DNA of 26,646 bases from a virus. Below, piece by piece: positions 17,208 through 25,301 of the stretch. The notes under the pieces were generated by a model. It was not told the origin of the DNA. It ran no database searches and saw nothing but the letters and a program-made list of their open reading frames with translations. Location of the stretch: positions 1 to 26,646 of the IMG/VR virus record IMGVR_UViG_3300010389_000104. One strand, 5' to 3'. The position numbers and the translations under genes were made by a program. Position 1 is the stretch's first letter. The number at the start of each line of letters is the position of its first letter.

Positions 17208-20200
17208 ATGCCACAGAAAACGAACCTCAATATAAGCCCTTATTTTGACGATTTTGATAAGGACGATAATTTTTATAGGGTCTTATTTAAACCAGGATTT
17301 CCTGTTCAAGCAAGAGAATTAACGACTTTGCAGTCAATGCTGCAAAATCAAATCGAGTCTTTCGGAAGTCATATATTCAAAGAGGGATCCATGGTGATCC
17401 CTGGAAACATTAACTATGATGGCGAATATACTTGCATCAAGATAAACACAGACCATCTTGGTATTGATGTCATTAACTATGCTGATCAACTTGTAGGAAA
17501 AAGACTCAGAGGTCAAACCTCTGGGGTAGTAGCATCAGTAGACAAATATTTGGATATTTCCCCAGCAGAGGGAGTCACAGAATTTACACTTTTTGTAAGA
17601 TATCATCAAGCAGGAACATCCGAAGAGGTGTCAACATTCTCTGACGGTGAGGTATTAATTACCGAAGAAAGTTTTGCTTACGGAAATACTAACATAAATG
17701 CCGGTGATACTGTAGCAACTGTTGTTTCAGAGAATGCATCAGCAATAGGAAGCAATGTATCTATTGGAAACGGCGTTTACTTTATTAGGGGTACTTTTGT
17801 AGATGTTGCAGAGGATAAGTTAGTTCTTGATCCATACGCAAATACACCATCTTATAGAGTTGGTCTCAATATTTCAGAAGAACTGATAACGGCAAAGGAT
17901 GATTCATCCTTATATGATAATGCTAAAGGTTTTTCAAACTTTGCCGCACCAGGTGCAGATAGATTAAAAATATCTACTACTCTTACTAAAAAATTATTAA
18001 CAGATTTTGATGATAAAAACTTTGTAGAACTTTTAAGGATTGAAAATGGAGAGATCAAGAAGCTCCAAAATACTTCCGTCTACAGTATAATCAAGGATTA
18101 TTTTGCTAAGAGAACCTATGAAGAGTCTGGAGACTACTCATTAGGTAATTTTGGTATACAAATTGCAGAATCTCTCAACAATAGATTATCTAATGATGGG
18201 GTTTATTTTGAAGGTCAAGTAACAGATCAACTGAATACTCCTTCAGAAGATTTACTTGCCGTAAAAGTTTCTCCAGGAAAAGCATACGTTAGAGGATTTG
18301 ACGTTGAAACGGTATCCACAACTGTTCTCGATGTGGAAAAACCAAGGGATACTAGAACGGTCACTAATTCTCTAGTTCCTTTTGAATTTGGAACATTATT
18401 CAAAGTTAATTTTGCTGCTGGAACTCCCTTTATTGGAGTAAACAATAACTCAAACACAGTTGAACTTTATAACAGAAGAAAGACAACTCAGTTTGCAAGT
18501 GCAGGATCTGGAACAAAAATTGGTGAAGCAAGAATATATGCTTACAACCTGACCGATGCACCCTATGTAGATAATACTTCAGAATTTGATTTGTATTTGT
18601 TTGATGTACAAACATATACTGAAATCGTTGTTAATGAATCTCTGAATTCAACACAATGCCCAGCAACATCTTTTGTTGAAGGTGTAAGTAGCGGAGCATC
18701 TGGATTTGTTGTCACTGCAGCATCCAGCGCAACAATTATGCTGACTCAAACGTCAGGAACTTTTATTGCTGGTGAGCAGTTAAGAATCAATGGAACTACT
18801 GAGGTTTCAAGATCAGTTAGAACTGTAAAAACTTTTGGAATTCAAGATGTAAAGTCAGTATATCAAGATTCCACTAGTGTAAGTTCAGAATTAAAATCAG
18901 ATTTTTCTGGGGATTTAGTCTTACAGAAGAAAACAGCAACTAATTTTAGTCTTACTGACACAATTACAATTAGCACCGCTGGTATTGCAACAGTTCCTGG
19001 TAAGAATTTTGTTGGCATCAAGAGTGATGCAATCATTAGATATCAAACAAGTGACCTTGCAGTAGAGACATTTAACAGAGTTGAAAGTGTTTCATCTGAC
19101 GGATTGACACTTACATTGGCAGCGACTACTGATGTTGCTAATGTTTGTGATGGAAATCTCCCATCAACAACTCAAACAGTAAGTTTTAGTATTGGTGCTC
19201 CTATCGTAAAGGAAAAGGGTGGTCTCTACGCTCACTTAGAAGAAGATAATATTTCATCAGTTGGTCTTTCTGGATCTAACTTAACAGTTATAAAGCAAAT
19301 TAGAGAAAAGAGCACAGATGCCACTGGTCAACTTGGTCTAACTCCAAGCGAAACTGGAATTACAAGTTCAAGATATGAAACGTTTGATGCTGACAGATAT
19401 ACAGTAGTCTATTCCAATGGTGGTTATGAGGCATTAAGTTCCGATCAGTTCACTTTAGGAACAGATGGAAACATTACAATTACTGGACTGAATGCATCAC
19501 AATCAAGTAATGTTACTGTAAACACCACTGTCAGAAAGATTGGAATAAAAGAAAAGCAGAAAGAATATGTAAGAAGTGAGAAAGTTAATATAACAAAAAC
19601 ATCTGCTGGAGTTTCAACAACATTTACTGGACTGTCTACAAGTCCTTATTATGGAACAAGGATTGAAGATAGAGAAGTATGTTTGAATCTTCCAGACGTT
19701 GTTAAGGTGATTGGTGTATTTGAGTCACTCAACGCTTCAACCCCAGTTTTAGATTCCTTAGAATTCCCCTCAGGTCTTTCCCTAGACACAAGTTCAATTC
19801 TTGGTGAAAAGATCTTAGGAAAAGATAGTGGAGCTCTAGCACAAATTGTGACAAGATCTTCTGCTACAAAGGTTGAGATTGTCCGCTTAAATGATGCAGA
19901 GTTTGTACTTGGAGAAGCAGTTACTTTCCAAGAATCAAATATTCAGTCTGCAATTGCAACAATTAACAAAGGAAACTACCAAAACGTCACTTCACATTAC
20001 AAATTAGATTCTGCACAAAGAGAGCAGTATTATGACTACTCTAGAATTGTGAGGAAAAATGATGGATACATTCCATCTCGCCGTCTTCTGGTAATTTTCG
20101 ATTACTACCGTGTACCATCAAATGATCTTGGTGATGTCTACACTGTAAATTCTTACGACTCTGAGAGATATAAGTACGATATCCCAGTTTTACCAAGTGG

Positions 20201-23200
20201 AATTAGAGCATCTGATGTTCTTGACTTTAGACCAAGAGTCGCACAATTCTCATCAGAAACTTCTTCACCATTTGCTTTTGCTAGTAGAACATTTGCAACC
20301 GCAGGAACTAACCCTACGTTAGTTGTTGCACCTCTTGAGGGATCAATTGTAGATTATTCACACTACCTCCCAAGAATCGATAAAGTTTCTCTTGATAAGG
20401 AAGGAAACTTTAGTGTTACTAAAGGAGTATCTGCGGTTAATCCAAAACCACCTTCAAATGTTGATAGTGCAATGGAAATTGCAACCATTGAACTTCCAGC
20501 ATACTTATACGATGTTAAAGACGCAAAAATCACTATTACTGATAATAGAAGATACACAATGCGTGACATTGGAAAGATTGAAGATCGTGTAGAAACTCTT
20601 GAAACATTAACTTCTCTTTCTTTACTTGAACTTGATACTAAGTCACTTCAAGTAAGAGACGCTGATGGATTTGATAGATTCAAATCTGGATTCTTCGTTG
20701 ATGATTTCAAGGATACTGCAAGATTAGACTTTGGAGAGTCTGAAGTAAATGTAGATACAGCAAATAATGAACTCACAACACCAATTGATTTCTACTCACT
20801 GAAACCACAAGTAGCTTTAGAACCATCAATTAATCTTGATACTGCAGACTTCACACAGAATCTGCAACTTCTAGACTCAAACGTACAAAAAACTGGAGAC
20901 TTAATTACTCTCAAGTATACCGAAAAAACTTGGATTGAACAACCTTTAGCATCAAGAGTTGAAAATGTCAATCCATTTAATATGATTGACTTTACTGGTA
21001 GAATTGAACTTTCACCAGCCTCCGATAACTGGGTTAGAAATGTTTTTGTTGATGGTGGTGAAAGATCAATCGTTGGTGATTTCAATGGATCATACATTGA
21101 AACTATTAAAATTTCTTCAAATCCAGACACCCACATTAGATCCAGAAACGTTTCTTTCGCTGCTGGTGGATTAAGACCATTAGCGAGACATTATCAATTC
21201 TTTGATAGCGCAAGTGGAATTGATATTGTTCCTAAACTTATTGAAGTTACAATGTCATCTGGCGTGTTCAGCGTTGGTGAAAATGTACAAGGATTTATTA
21301 ATGGCAATAGATCAAGCGGTGGAACTAGAATCTTCAGAGCGAGAGCTATTCAACCAAACCATAAAACTGGACCATACAACAATCCCACAACAACAATTAG
21401 TCTCAATCCTTACGATAGATCTTTAACATTACCAACTACATATTCGGCATCTTCCACAGTATTAAACATTGATTCTGAGGCACTGTCTGATGAAGTGCAA
21501 GGTAAGTATTTTGGATATGTAACTAAGGGTATGGTTCTGGTTGGTGAAACCAGTGGCGCAGAAGCGACTGTGAGCGACGTTAGACTGGTAACTGATACTT
21601 TCGGTGATCTTGGTGGTTCATTCTTCTTCAGGGACCCCCTGTCGTCCCCTCCGCCACCGTTACGCTTTGAGACTGGTACTAGAACTTTCAAACTTACTTC
21701 TAGTAGCACAAATGCTAAACCTCTTCCTGGAAGTCTGCTAATCAGTAGTGGTGAAACAACGTACACTACAAGCGGAATCGTAGATACGTTTAGACAAACA
21801 AGGGTGATTGTAAGAAGACCACCCCCACCACCACCAGCACCTCCACAGAACAGAGGCGGTGGAAAAGATCCACTGGCACAGTCATTCACTGTTGATGAAA
21901 CTGGTGCTTTCTTAACTGCTGTTGATCTTTTCTTTGCAAACAAAGATGAGAATGAGAAGGTTACGATTGAAGTACGCACAGTTGAACTCGGTACTCCTAC
22001 CGATCAATTGGTCGATGATTTCTCAAGAGTAACTCTGGAACCATCACAGGTCAATACTTCTTCAGATGGAACTGTTGCAACTAAAGTAACATTCCCATCA
22101 CCAATTTACTTGGAACCATCTAAAGAGTATGCGATCGTAATTCTTGCACCAACCACAAACAATTATGAAACGTGGATTGCAAGAATGGGTGAAAGAACAG
22201 TAAACACCACTACATTACCAAATGCTGAGAGTGTAATTGTCACAAAACAATATGTTGGTGGAAGTTTGTTCAAGTCACAAAATGGCACAATCTGGACAGC
22301 AAGTCAATTTGAAGATTTGAAGTTTAAGCTTTATAAGGCAAACTTCTCAACAACTCCTGGAACTGCATACTTCTACAATACACCTTTAACTACTATTGAT
22401 GCCAACCTTCCAAAGTTAACTCTCGATCCAATCAAGACTTTACCTAGAAAGTTGAAAGTTGGAATCACCACAACCACAACGATGAATGCGGTTCTTCAAG
22501 TTGGTAGAAAGGTAAGTGATGGAACTGTTGGAAGACCATATGGATATATTGAGCAAGTTGGTGGAAGACTTAATACTGCATCAGTAACTTCTGTTGGTGC
22601 TGGATACAGTACTGGATCATTTGCAGATATCCCACTTTATACAATTACAGGATCTGGTAGTGGTGCTAGAGGAACTGTAGTTGTTACTGCTAACAAACTT
22701 TCTTCTGTTTCAATTACAACTCCAGGAAATGGATACGTAGTTGGTGATTTAGTTGGTGTTACAACTAGCAGTGTCATTAAGGGTAGCGGCGGTAGAGTAT
22801 CTGTAACAACACTTGATGGAAATGATACTCTGTACTTAACCAATGTTCAGGGTGAAGAATTTACTGCAAGTACAGATTTGGTAGTTTATGAGGGTTCAAC
22901 TGCGGTTTCTTATGCAAATACTGATATTCTGAGTTCCTCTGTAGTCAATTCTCTGTATGAAGGTAATGTGGTAGAGGTGAACCAATATGGACATGGTATG
23001 CACGCCACTAATAATATTGTTACCCTCTCGGATATTGAGCCAAATACAGTTCCATCCACATTAAGTGCAGATTTGTCTATTGGATCTGCAAGCATTTCCG
23101 TTGCAAATACATCAATCTTCGGAACATTTGAAGGTATAAGCACTTCCAGAGGATTTGTAAAGATCAACAATGAAGTTATCTTCTACGATTCAATTACTGC

Positions 23201-24299
23201 CGCTGGCGGTGGATCTGGAACTCTTGGAATTGGAACCAGAGGAATTGATGGATCACTCGTTAGATCACATCCAACAAATTCACAGATCTTCCCATATGAA
23301 CTGAATGGAGTATCACTTACTAAGATCAATAAGCAACATAATATGTCAGCAAATGCTCTGCTGAATAGTTCTCAAGATCTTGACAAGTACTACATTCAAA
23401 TTGATCGCCAGGATAGAGCAAGTGGTGACACTCAACTAAGTTTCACCGATGAAAACTATGTTGGTGGTAAAGATGTAATCGCCACTAAGAACATCCAATA
23501 CAATACATTGCTCCCAAGAGTTAACTTTATAACTCCTGGAGATGGAACAAACGTTTCTGCACAGATTAGGACCGTTTCTGGAACAAGTGCTGGTGGATCC
23601 GAGCCATCTTTCATTGATCAAGGGTTTGAATCCATTGAACTCAATGAGCAAAATGAACTTTCATCCACCAGAATTGTGGCATCTGAGGTCAATGAGTCAA
23701 ATAGACTTACCGATCTTCCAAAGAATAGATCATTTACACTTGGCGTAACTTTGAATTCTGCAGATTCGAATCTGTCACCTGTCATTGACACTGCCAACAT
23801 GACAATGATTTATGGAAGAAATCGTTTGAATGATCCAGTTTCAGATTATGCTTTTGATGGTAGAGTCAATCTAAATTCTGAAGATCCACATACTGCTGTT
23901 TATGTCACTAACAAAATTTCCCTGAAGCAACCAGCATCTTCTCTCAAAGTATTAGTTGGTTCATATAGGCATTCATCAGCAGACTTTAGAGTTCTTTATC
24001 AACTGTTCAGAACAGATTCTAATGAAGTTGAGCAAGCATTTGAGCTCTTCCCAGGATATGATAACTTGAGAGATACTAACAATGATGGATTTGGTGATAC
24101 TGTAATTGACAATACTAAGAATAGTGGTAGAGCAGATGCTTTTGTAGTTGCCAGTGCTGACGGTCAATTCTCTGAATATCAGTTCAGCATTGATGATCTG
24201 GAACAGTTTAATGGATTCAGAATTAAGATTGTAATGAGTGGAACTAATGAGGCACGCTCACCCAAGTTTAAGGATCTCAGAGTCATCGCTCTTGCATAA
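17208..24299 (+). CDS. Giant DUF4815-type virion structural protein
   Basis: 2363 residues. The N-terminus has the DUF4815 hallmark: NISPYFDDFD, then FYRVLFKPGFPVQARELTTL and HIFKEGSMVIPG (residues 8-66). The region about 966-1012 ends in DVLDFRPRV. MRDIGKIEDRVETLETLTSL (from 1118) is a probable coiled coil. GxxSGAxAxV units begin at 102, 492, 871 and 1446. A Pro-rich stretch (PPPPPPAPP, 1538-1546) and GGGK linker precede DPLAQSF (1554-1560), the start of a C-terminal structural region with two SGGxGY-like units around nucleotides 22590-22760 and an RG unit near residues 1985-2011. This position is occupied by gp9/gp10 in T4, so it may replace them as the outer wedge and fibre attachment protein; that is inference. 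The ATG is three bases after the gp8 stop, without a clear Shine-Dalgarno. No cleavage or enzyme motif is visible. Confidence 0.82.
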   Translation: MPQKTNLNISPYFDDFDKDDNFYRVLFKPGFPVQARELTTLQSMLQNQIESFGSHIFKEGSMVIPGNINYDGEYTCIKINTDHLGIDVINYADQLVGKRLRGQTSGVVASVDKYLDISPAEGVTEFTLFVRYHQAGTSEEVSTFSDGEVLITEESFAYGNTNINAGDTVATVVSENASAIGSNVSIGNGVYFIRGTFVDVAEDKLVLDPYANTPSYRVGLNISEELITAKDDSSLYDNAKGFSNFAAPGADRLKISTTLTKKLLTDFDDKNFVELLRIENGEIKKLQNTSVYSIIKDYFAKRTYEESGDYSLGNFGIQIAESLNNRLSNDGVYFEGQVTDQLNTPSEDLLAVKVSPGKAYVRGFDVETVSTTVLDVEKPRDTRTVTNSLVPFEFGTLFKVNFAAGTPFIGVNNNSNTVELYNRRKTTQFASAGSGTKIGEARIYAYNLTDAPYVDNTSEFDLYLFDVQTYTEIVVNESLNSTQCPATSFVEGVSSGASGFVVTAASSATIMLTQTSGTFIAGEQLRINGTTEVSRSVRTVKTFGIQDVKSVYQDSTSVSSELKSDFSGDLVLQKKTATNFSLTDTITISTAGIATVPGKNFVGIKSDAIIRYQTSDLAVETFNRVESVSSDGLTLTLAATTDVANVCDGNLPSTTQTVSFSIGAPIVKEKGGLYAHLEEDNISSVGLSGSNLTVIKQIREKSTDATGQLGLTPSETGITSSRYETFDADRYTVVYSNGGYEALSSDQFTLGTDGNITITGLNASQSSNVTVNTTVRKIGIKEKQKEYVRSEKVNITKTSAGVSTTFTGLSTSPYYGTRIEDREVCLNLPDVVKVIGVFESLNASTPVLDSLEFPSGLSLDTSSILGEKILGKDSGALAQIVTRSSATKVEIVRLNDAEFVLGEAVTFQESNIQSAIATINKGNYQNVTSHYKLDSAQREQYYDYSRIVRKNDGYIPSRRLLVIFDYYRVPSNDLGDVYTVNSYDSERYKYDIPVLPSGIRASDVLDFRPRVAQFSSETSSPFAFASRTFATAGTNPTLVVAPLEGSIVDYSHYLPRIDKVSLDKEGNFSVTKGVSAVNPKPPSNVDSAMEIATIELPAYLYDVKDAKITITDNRRYTMRDIGKIEDRVETLETLTSLSLLELDTKSLQVRDADGFDRFKSGFFVDDFKDTARLDFGESEVNVDTANNELTTPIDFYSLKPQVALEPSINLDTADFTQNLQLLDSNVQKTGDLITLKYTEKTWIEQPLASRVENVNPFNMIDFTGRIELSPASDNWVRNVFVDGGERSIVGDFNGSYIETIKISSNPDTHIRSRNVSFAAGGLRPLARHYQFFDSASGIDIVPKLIEVTMSSGVFSVGENVQGFINGNRSSGGTRIFRARAIQPNHKTGPYNNPTTTISLNPYDRSLTLPTTYSASSTVLNIDSEALSDEVQGKYFGYVTKGMVLVGETSGAEATVSDVRLVTDTFGDLGGSFFFRDPLSSPPPPLRFETGTRTFKLTSSSTNAKPLPGSLLISSGETTYTTSGIVDTFRQTRVIVRRPPPPPPAPPQNRGGGKDPLAQSFTVDETGAFLTAVDLFFANKDENEKVTIEVRTVELGTPTDQLVDDFSRVTLEPSQVNTSSDGTVATKVTFPSPIYLEPSKEYAIVILAPTTNNYETWIARMGERTVNTTTLPNAESVIVTKQYVGGSLFKSQNGTIWTASQFEDLKFKLYKANFSTTPGTAYFYNTPLTTIDANLPKLTLDPIKTLPRKLKVGITTTTTMNAVLQVGRKVSDGTVGRPYGYIEQVGGRLNTASVTSVGAGYSTGSFADIPLYTITGSGSGARGTVVVTANKLSSVSITTPGNGYVVGDLVGVTTSSVIKGSGGRVSVTTLDGNDTLYLTNVQGEEFTASTDLVVYEGSTAVSYANTDILSSSVVNSLYEGNVVEVNQYGHGMHATNNIVTLSDIEPNTVPSTLSADLSIGSASISVANTSIFGTFEGISTSRGFVKINNEVIFYDSITAAGGGSGTLGIGTRGIDGSLVRSHPTNSQIFPYELNGVSLTKINKQHNMSANALLNSSQDLDKYYIQIDRQDRASGDTQLSFTDENYVGGKDVIATKNIQYNTLLPRVNFITPGDGTNVSAQIRTVSGTSAGGSEPSFIDQGFESIELNEQNELSSTRIVASEVNESNRLTDLPKNRSFTLGVTLNSADSNLSPVIDTANMTMIYGRNRLNDPVSDYAFDGRVNLNSEDPHTAVYVTNKISLKQPASSLKVLVGSYRHSSADFRVLYQLFRTDSNEVEQAFELFPGYDNLRDTNNDGFGDTVIDNTKNSGRADAFVVASADGQFSEYQFSIDDLEQFNGFRIKIVMSGTNEARSPKFKDLRVIALA

Positions 24300-24301
24300 T
24301 T

Positions 24302-24499
24302 ATGATTAGAGTTGATGGTTATAAAAATCTATACCGCGATGACTCGGGAGCAATTGTTAGTATTGATACCGATGAATATTCACAATATGTTAAATTGAGA
24401 TCTCAGAGAAAACATCAAAGGGATGAATTGGTAGAAATGAGAAAAGATATTGATGAAATCAAATCCCTACTTAAGGAGTTTTTAAATGGATCCAAGTAA
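24302..24499 (+). CDS. Small coiled-coil protein of unknown function
   Basis: A 65-residue hydrophilic protein. The first 25 residues (MIRVDGYKNLYRDDSGAIVS and following) look like a beta hairpin with a YRD turn. The remainder (residues 28-62) is a charged helix with heptad spacing of Leu, Met and Ile (ELVEMRKDIDEIKSLLKEFL), a likely coiled coil. It starts two bases after the stop of the DUF4815 gene, has no Shine-Dalgarno of its own that I can see, and overlaps the next small gene by 14 bases, so it is probably translated by coupling. Size and layout suggest an assembly factor or minor virion component; nothing more specific can be read. Confidence 0.78.
   Translation: MIRVDGYKNLYRDDSGAIVSIDTDEYSQYVKLRSQRKHQRDELVEMRKDIDEIKSLLKEFLNGSK
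24473..24478 (+). promoter_or_regulatory. Shine-Dalgarno AAGGAG for the small overlapping gene
   Basis: AAGGAG lies seven bases before the ATG at 24486 and inside the upstream small gene. It supports the overlapping start and shows that the 59-codon frame is really translated. Confidence 0.65.
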
Positions 24500-24665
24500 A
24501 ATTGAACTAGAAAATTTAAGCAAGAGTTTTGAGTACTTTAAACTTGCTGCAGAAATTGACGAATGTGAGTCTATTGAAAGACTTAGAAATCTTGCAAAGT
24601 CTTACATAAAATTATACATGAAACAACAAGAGGTTGTTTCTGCTATGGGTTTATCTGGACTATAA
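24486..24665 (+). CDS. Small helical protein of unknown function (59 residues)
   Basis: The frame runs from ATG at 24486 to TAA at 24663-24665 and encodes MDPSKIELENLSKSFEYFKL and on to a C-terminal KQQEVVSAMGLSGL. It is almost entirely predicted helix: a first helix ELENLSKSFEYFKLAAEI, a turn at DECESIE, and a second helix RLRNLAKSYIKLYMKQQEVV. A strong AAGGAG sits seven bases before the ATG. It overlaps the preceding gene by 14 bases, and its stop overlaps a perfect late promoter octamer. Short two-helix proteins of this kind are common in T4-like cyanophages, but I cannot name this one. A resemblance in length and helical layout to NblA was considered and not accepted. Confidence 0.75.
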   Translation: MDPSKIELENLSKSFEYFKLAAEIDECESIERLRNLAKSYIKLYMKQQEVVSAMGLSGL

Positions 24666-24668
24666 ATA
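24661..24668 (+). promoter_or_regulatory. T4-type late promoter, perfect TATAAATA
   Basis: An exact octamer overlaps the last codon and stop of the 59-residue gene and lies 20 bases before the ATG at 24689. It would start a transcript for the two small structural-type genes, possibly reading into the fibre gene. Confidence 0.72.
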
Positions 24669-24688
24669 TTTAAAACCCTCATTATAAA

Positions 24689-25027
24689 ATGGCAGTCTAT
24701 ACCTCCAATATCTTAGTAAATACTGATACTGATTTTACTCAGGTGTTTACTTTAGAAAATGCTGATACTAATTCTGCACTCAATTTGACTGGATATGGTG
24801 TAAAAGCACAGATGAGAAAACACCCCAGTTCTAGCGGTGTTACAACATTTACCTCATCAATTCTTAGTGCTGCTGCTGGACAAATTCAAATTGGATTGTC
24901 CACATCACAAACAGCAGATCTTAAAGAGGGTAGATATTTGTATGATGTTGTCATTACGGATACTTCTTCCGTAATGACAAGAGTTGTTGAAGGCACTGCA
25001 CTGGTAAGCAAGGGAGTTACTCGCTAA
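24689..25027 (+). CDS. Probable small virion protein, beta-sandwich type
   Basis: At 112 residues the protein shows an all-beta pattern: NILVNTDTDFTQVFTLE, then LNLTGYGVKAQMRKHP, a mid loop with AAAGQIQIGLSTSQTADL, and GRYLYDVVITD before a final VVEGTALVSKGVTR. The order (dxF-x-q-x-[FI]-x-L, then DLTGY or NLTGY, then a-x-x-R, then G-x-[IL]-x-[IL]-x-[LS], then Y-x-YDV) is familiar from small phage proteins linked to the baseplate and to receptor-binding complexes, including the N-terminal domain of lactococcal BppU-type proteins. That match is a pattern recalled, not searched. Its stop overlaps the next start by one base (TAATG), so the two are probably made in similar amounts. It could join the baseplate to the fibre encoded further downstream. 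Confidence 0.7.
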   Translation: MAVYTSNILVNTDTDFTQVFTLENADTNSALNLTGYGVKAQMRKHPSSSGVTTFTSSILSAAAGQIQIGLSTSQTADLKEGRYLYDVVITDTSSVMTRVVEGTALVSKGVTR

Positions 25028-25260
25028 TGGCAACCATTAAAGTTAGGGTAGGTCAGAAGAACGGTGTTAAAGTTGTAGCATCAAATACATCAGTTTCCGT
25101 ATCACGAATTGGTAGTGCAAGTGATGTTGATACGGGTGCAAGAGCTACCAATACCTTCCTAATGTACGATGGGACTGAGTATATTCATGTTCCTGCATCA
25201 GAAATCTTAGATTTAGCAGACACCGTTGATGATAGTTCTATTGATTATGGAAGTTTTTAA
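25027..25260 (+). CDS. Small probable structural protein of unknown function
   Basis: A 77-residue protein that starts within the stop of the previous gene (TAATG). The first half is basic and beta-like (TIKVRVGQKNGVKVVASN, then SVSVSRIG). The second half carries a FLMYDGTEYIHVPASEI segment and an acidic end, ILDLADTVDDSSIDYGSF. Similar short proteins, with a segment like YDGTxYxxVPxxxILDLAD, occur next to tail-fibre genes in marine T4-like phages as I recall; I cannot give a function. By position it may be a fibre-associated or assembly protein. The 41-base gap behind it holds a CTAAATA late promoter, and no hairpin terminator is visible. Confidence 0.72.
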   Translation: MATIKVRVGQKNGVKVVASNTSVSVSRIGSASDVDTGARATNTFLMYDGTEYIHVPASEILDLADTVDDSSIDYGSF

Positions 25261-25272
25261 GTAATTTTTTAA

Positions 25273-25279
25273 CTAAATA
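25273..25279 (+). promoter_or_regulatory. Late promoter, CTAAATA variant
   Basis: CTAAATA, the variant form of the T4 late promoter reported for marine cyanomyoviruses, lies 22 bases before the ATG of the fibre gene. A weak AAAGG (25285-25289) follows as a possible ribosome-binding site. Confidence 0.55.
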
Positions 25280-25301
25280 CATAAAAAGGTAATACTGAAA
25301 A

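Noticed and set aside
21410-21979. 189-codon open frame on the minus strand
   Set aside because: It lies fully inside the DUF4815 gene, its sequence is a low-complexity mirror of that frame (Gly/Ser/Pro-rich antisense of the proline patch), and there is no ribosome-binding site or promoter for it.
17208-24299. Naming the 2363-residue protein gp9 or gp10
   Set aside because: Position suggests it replaces them, but the N-terminus shows DUF4815 features and none of the T4 gp10 or gp9 landmarks I can recall. The gene symbol is left empty.
24486-24665. Possible NblA-like phycobilisome degradation protein
   Set aside because: Length and two-helix layout are similar to NblA, which some cyanophages carry, but the residues I associate with NblA (for example the LYRQMMxRExxYKxLL region) are not convincingly matched. 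A profile search of NblA (PF04485) would decide.
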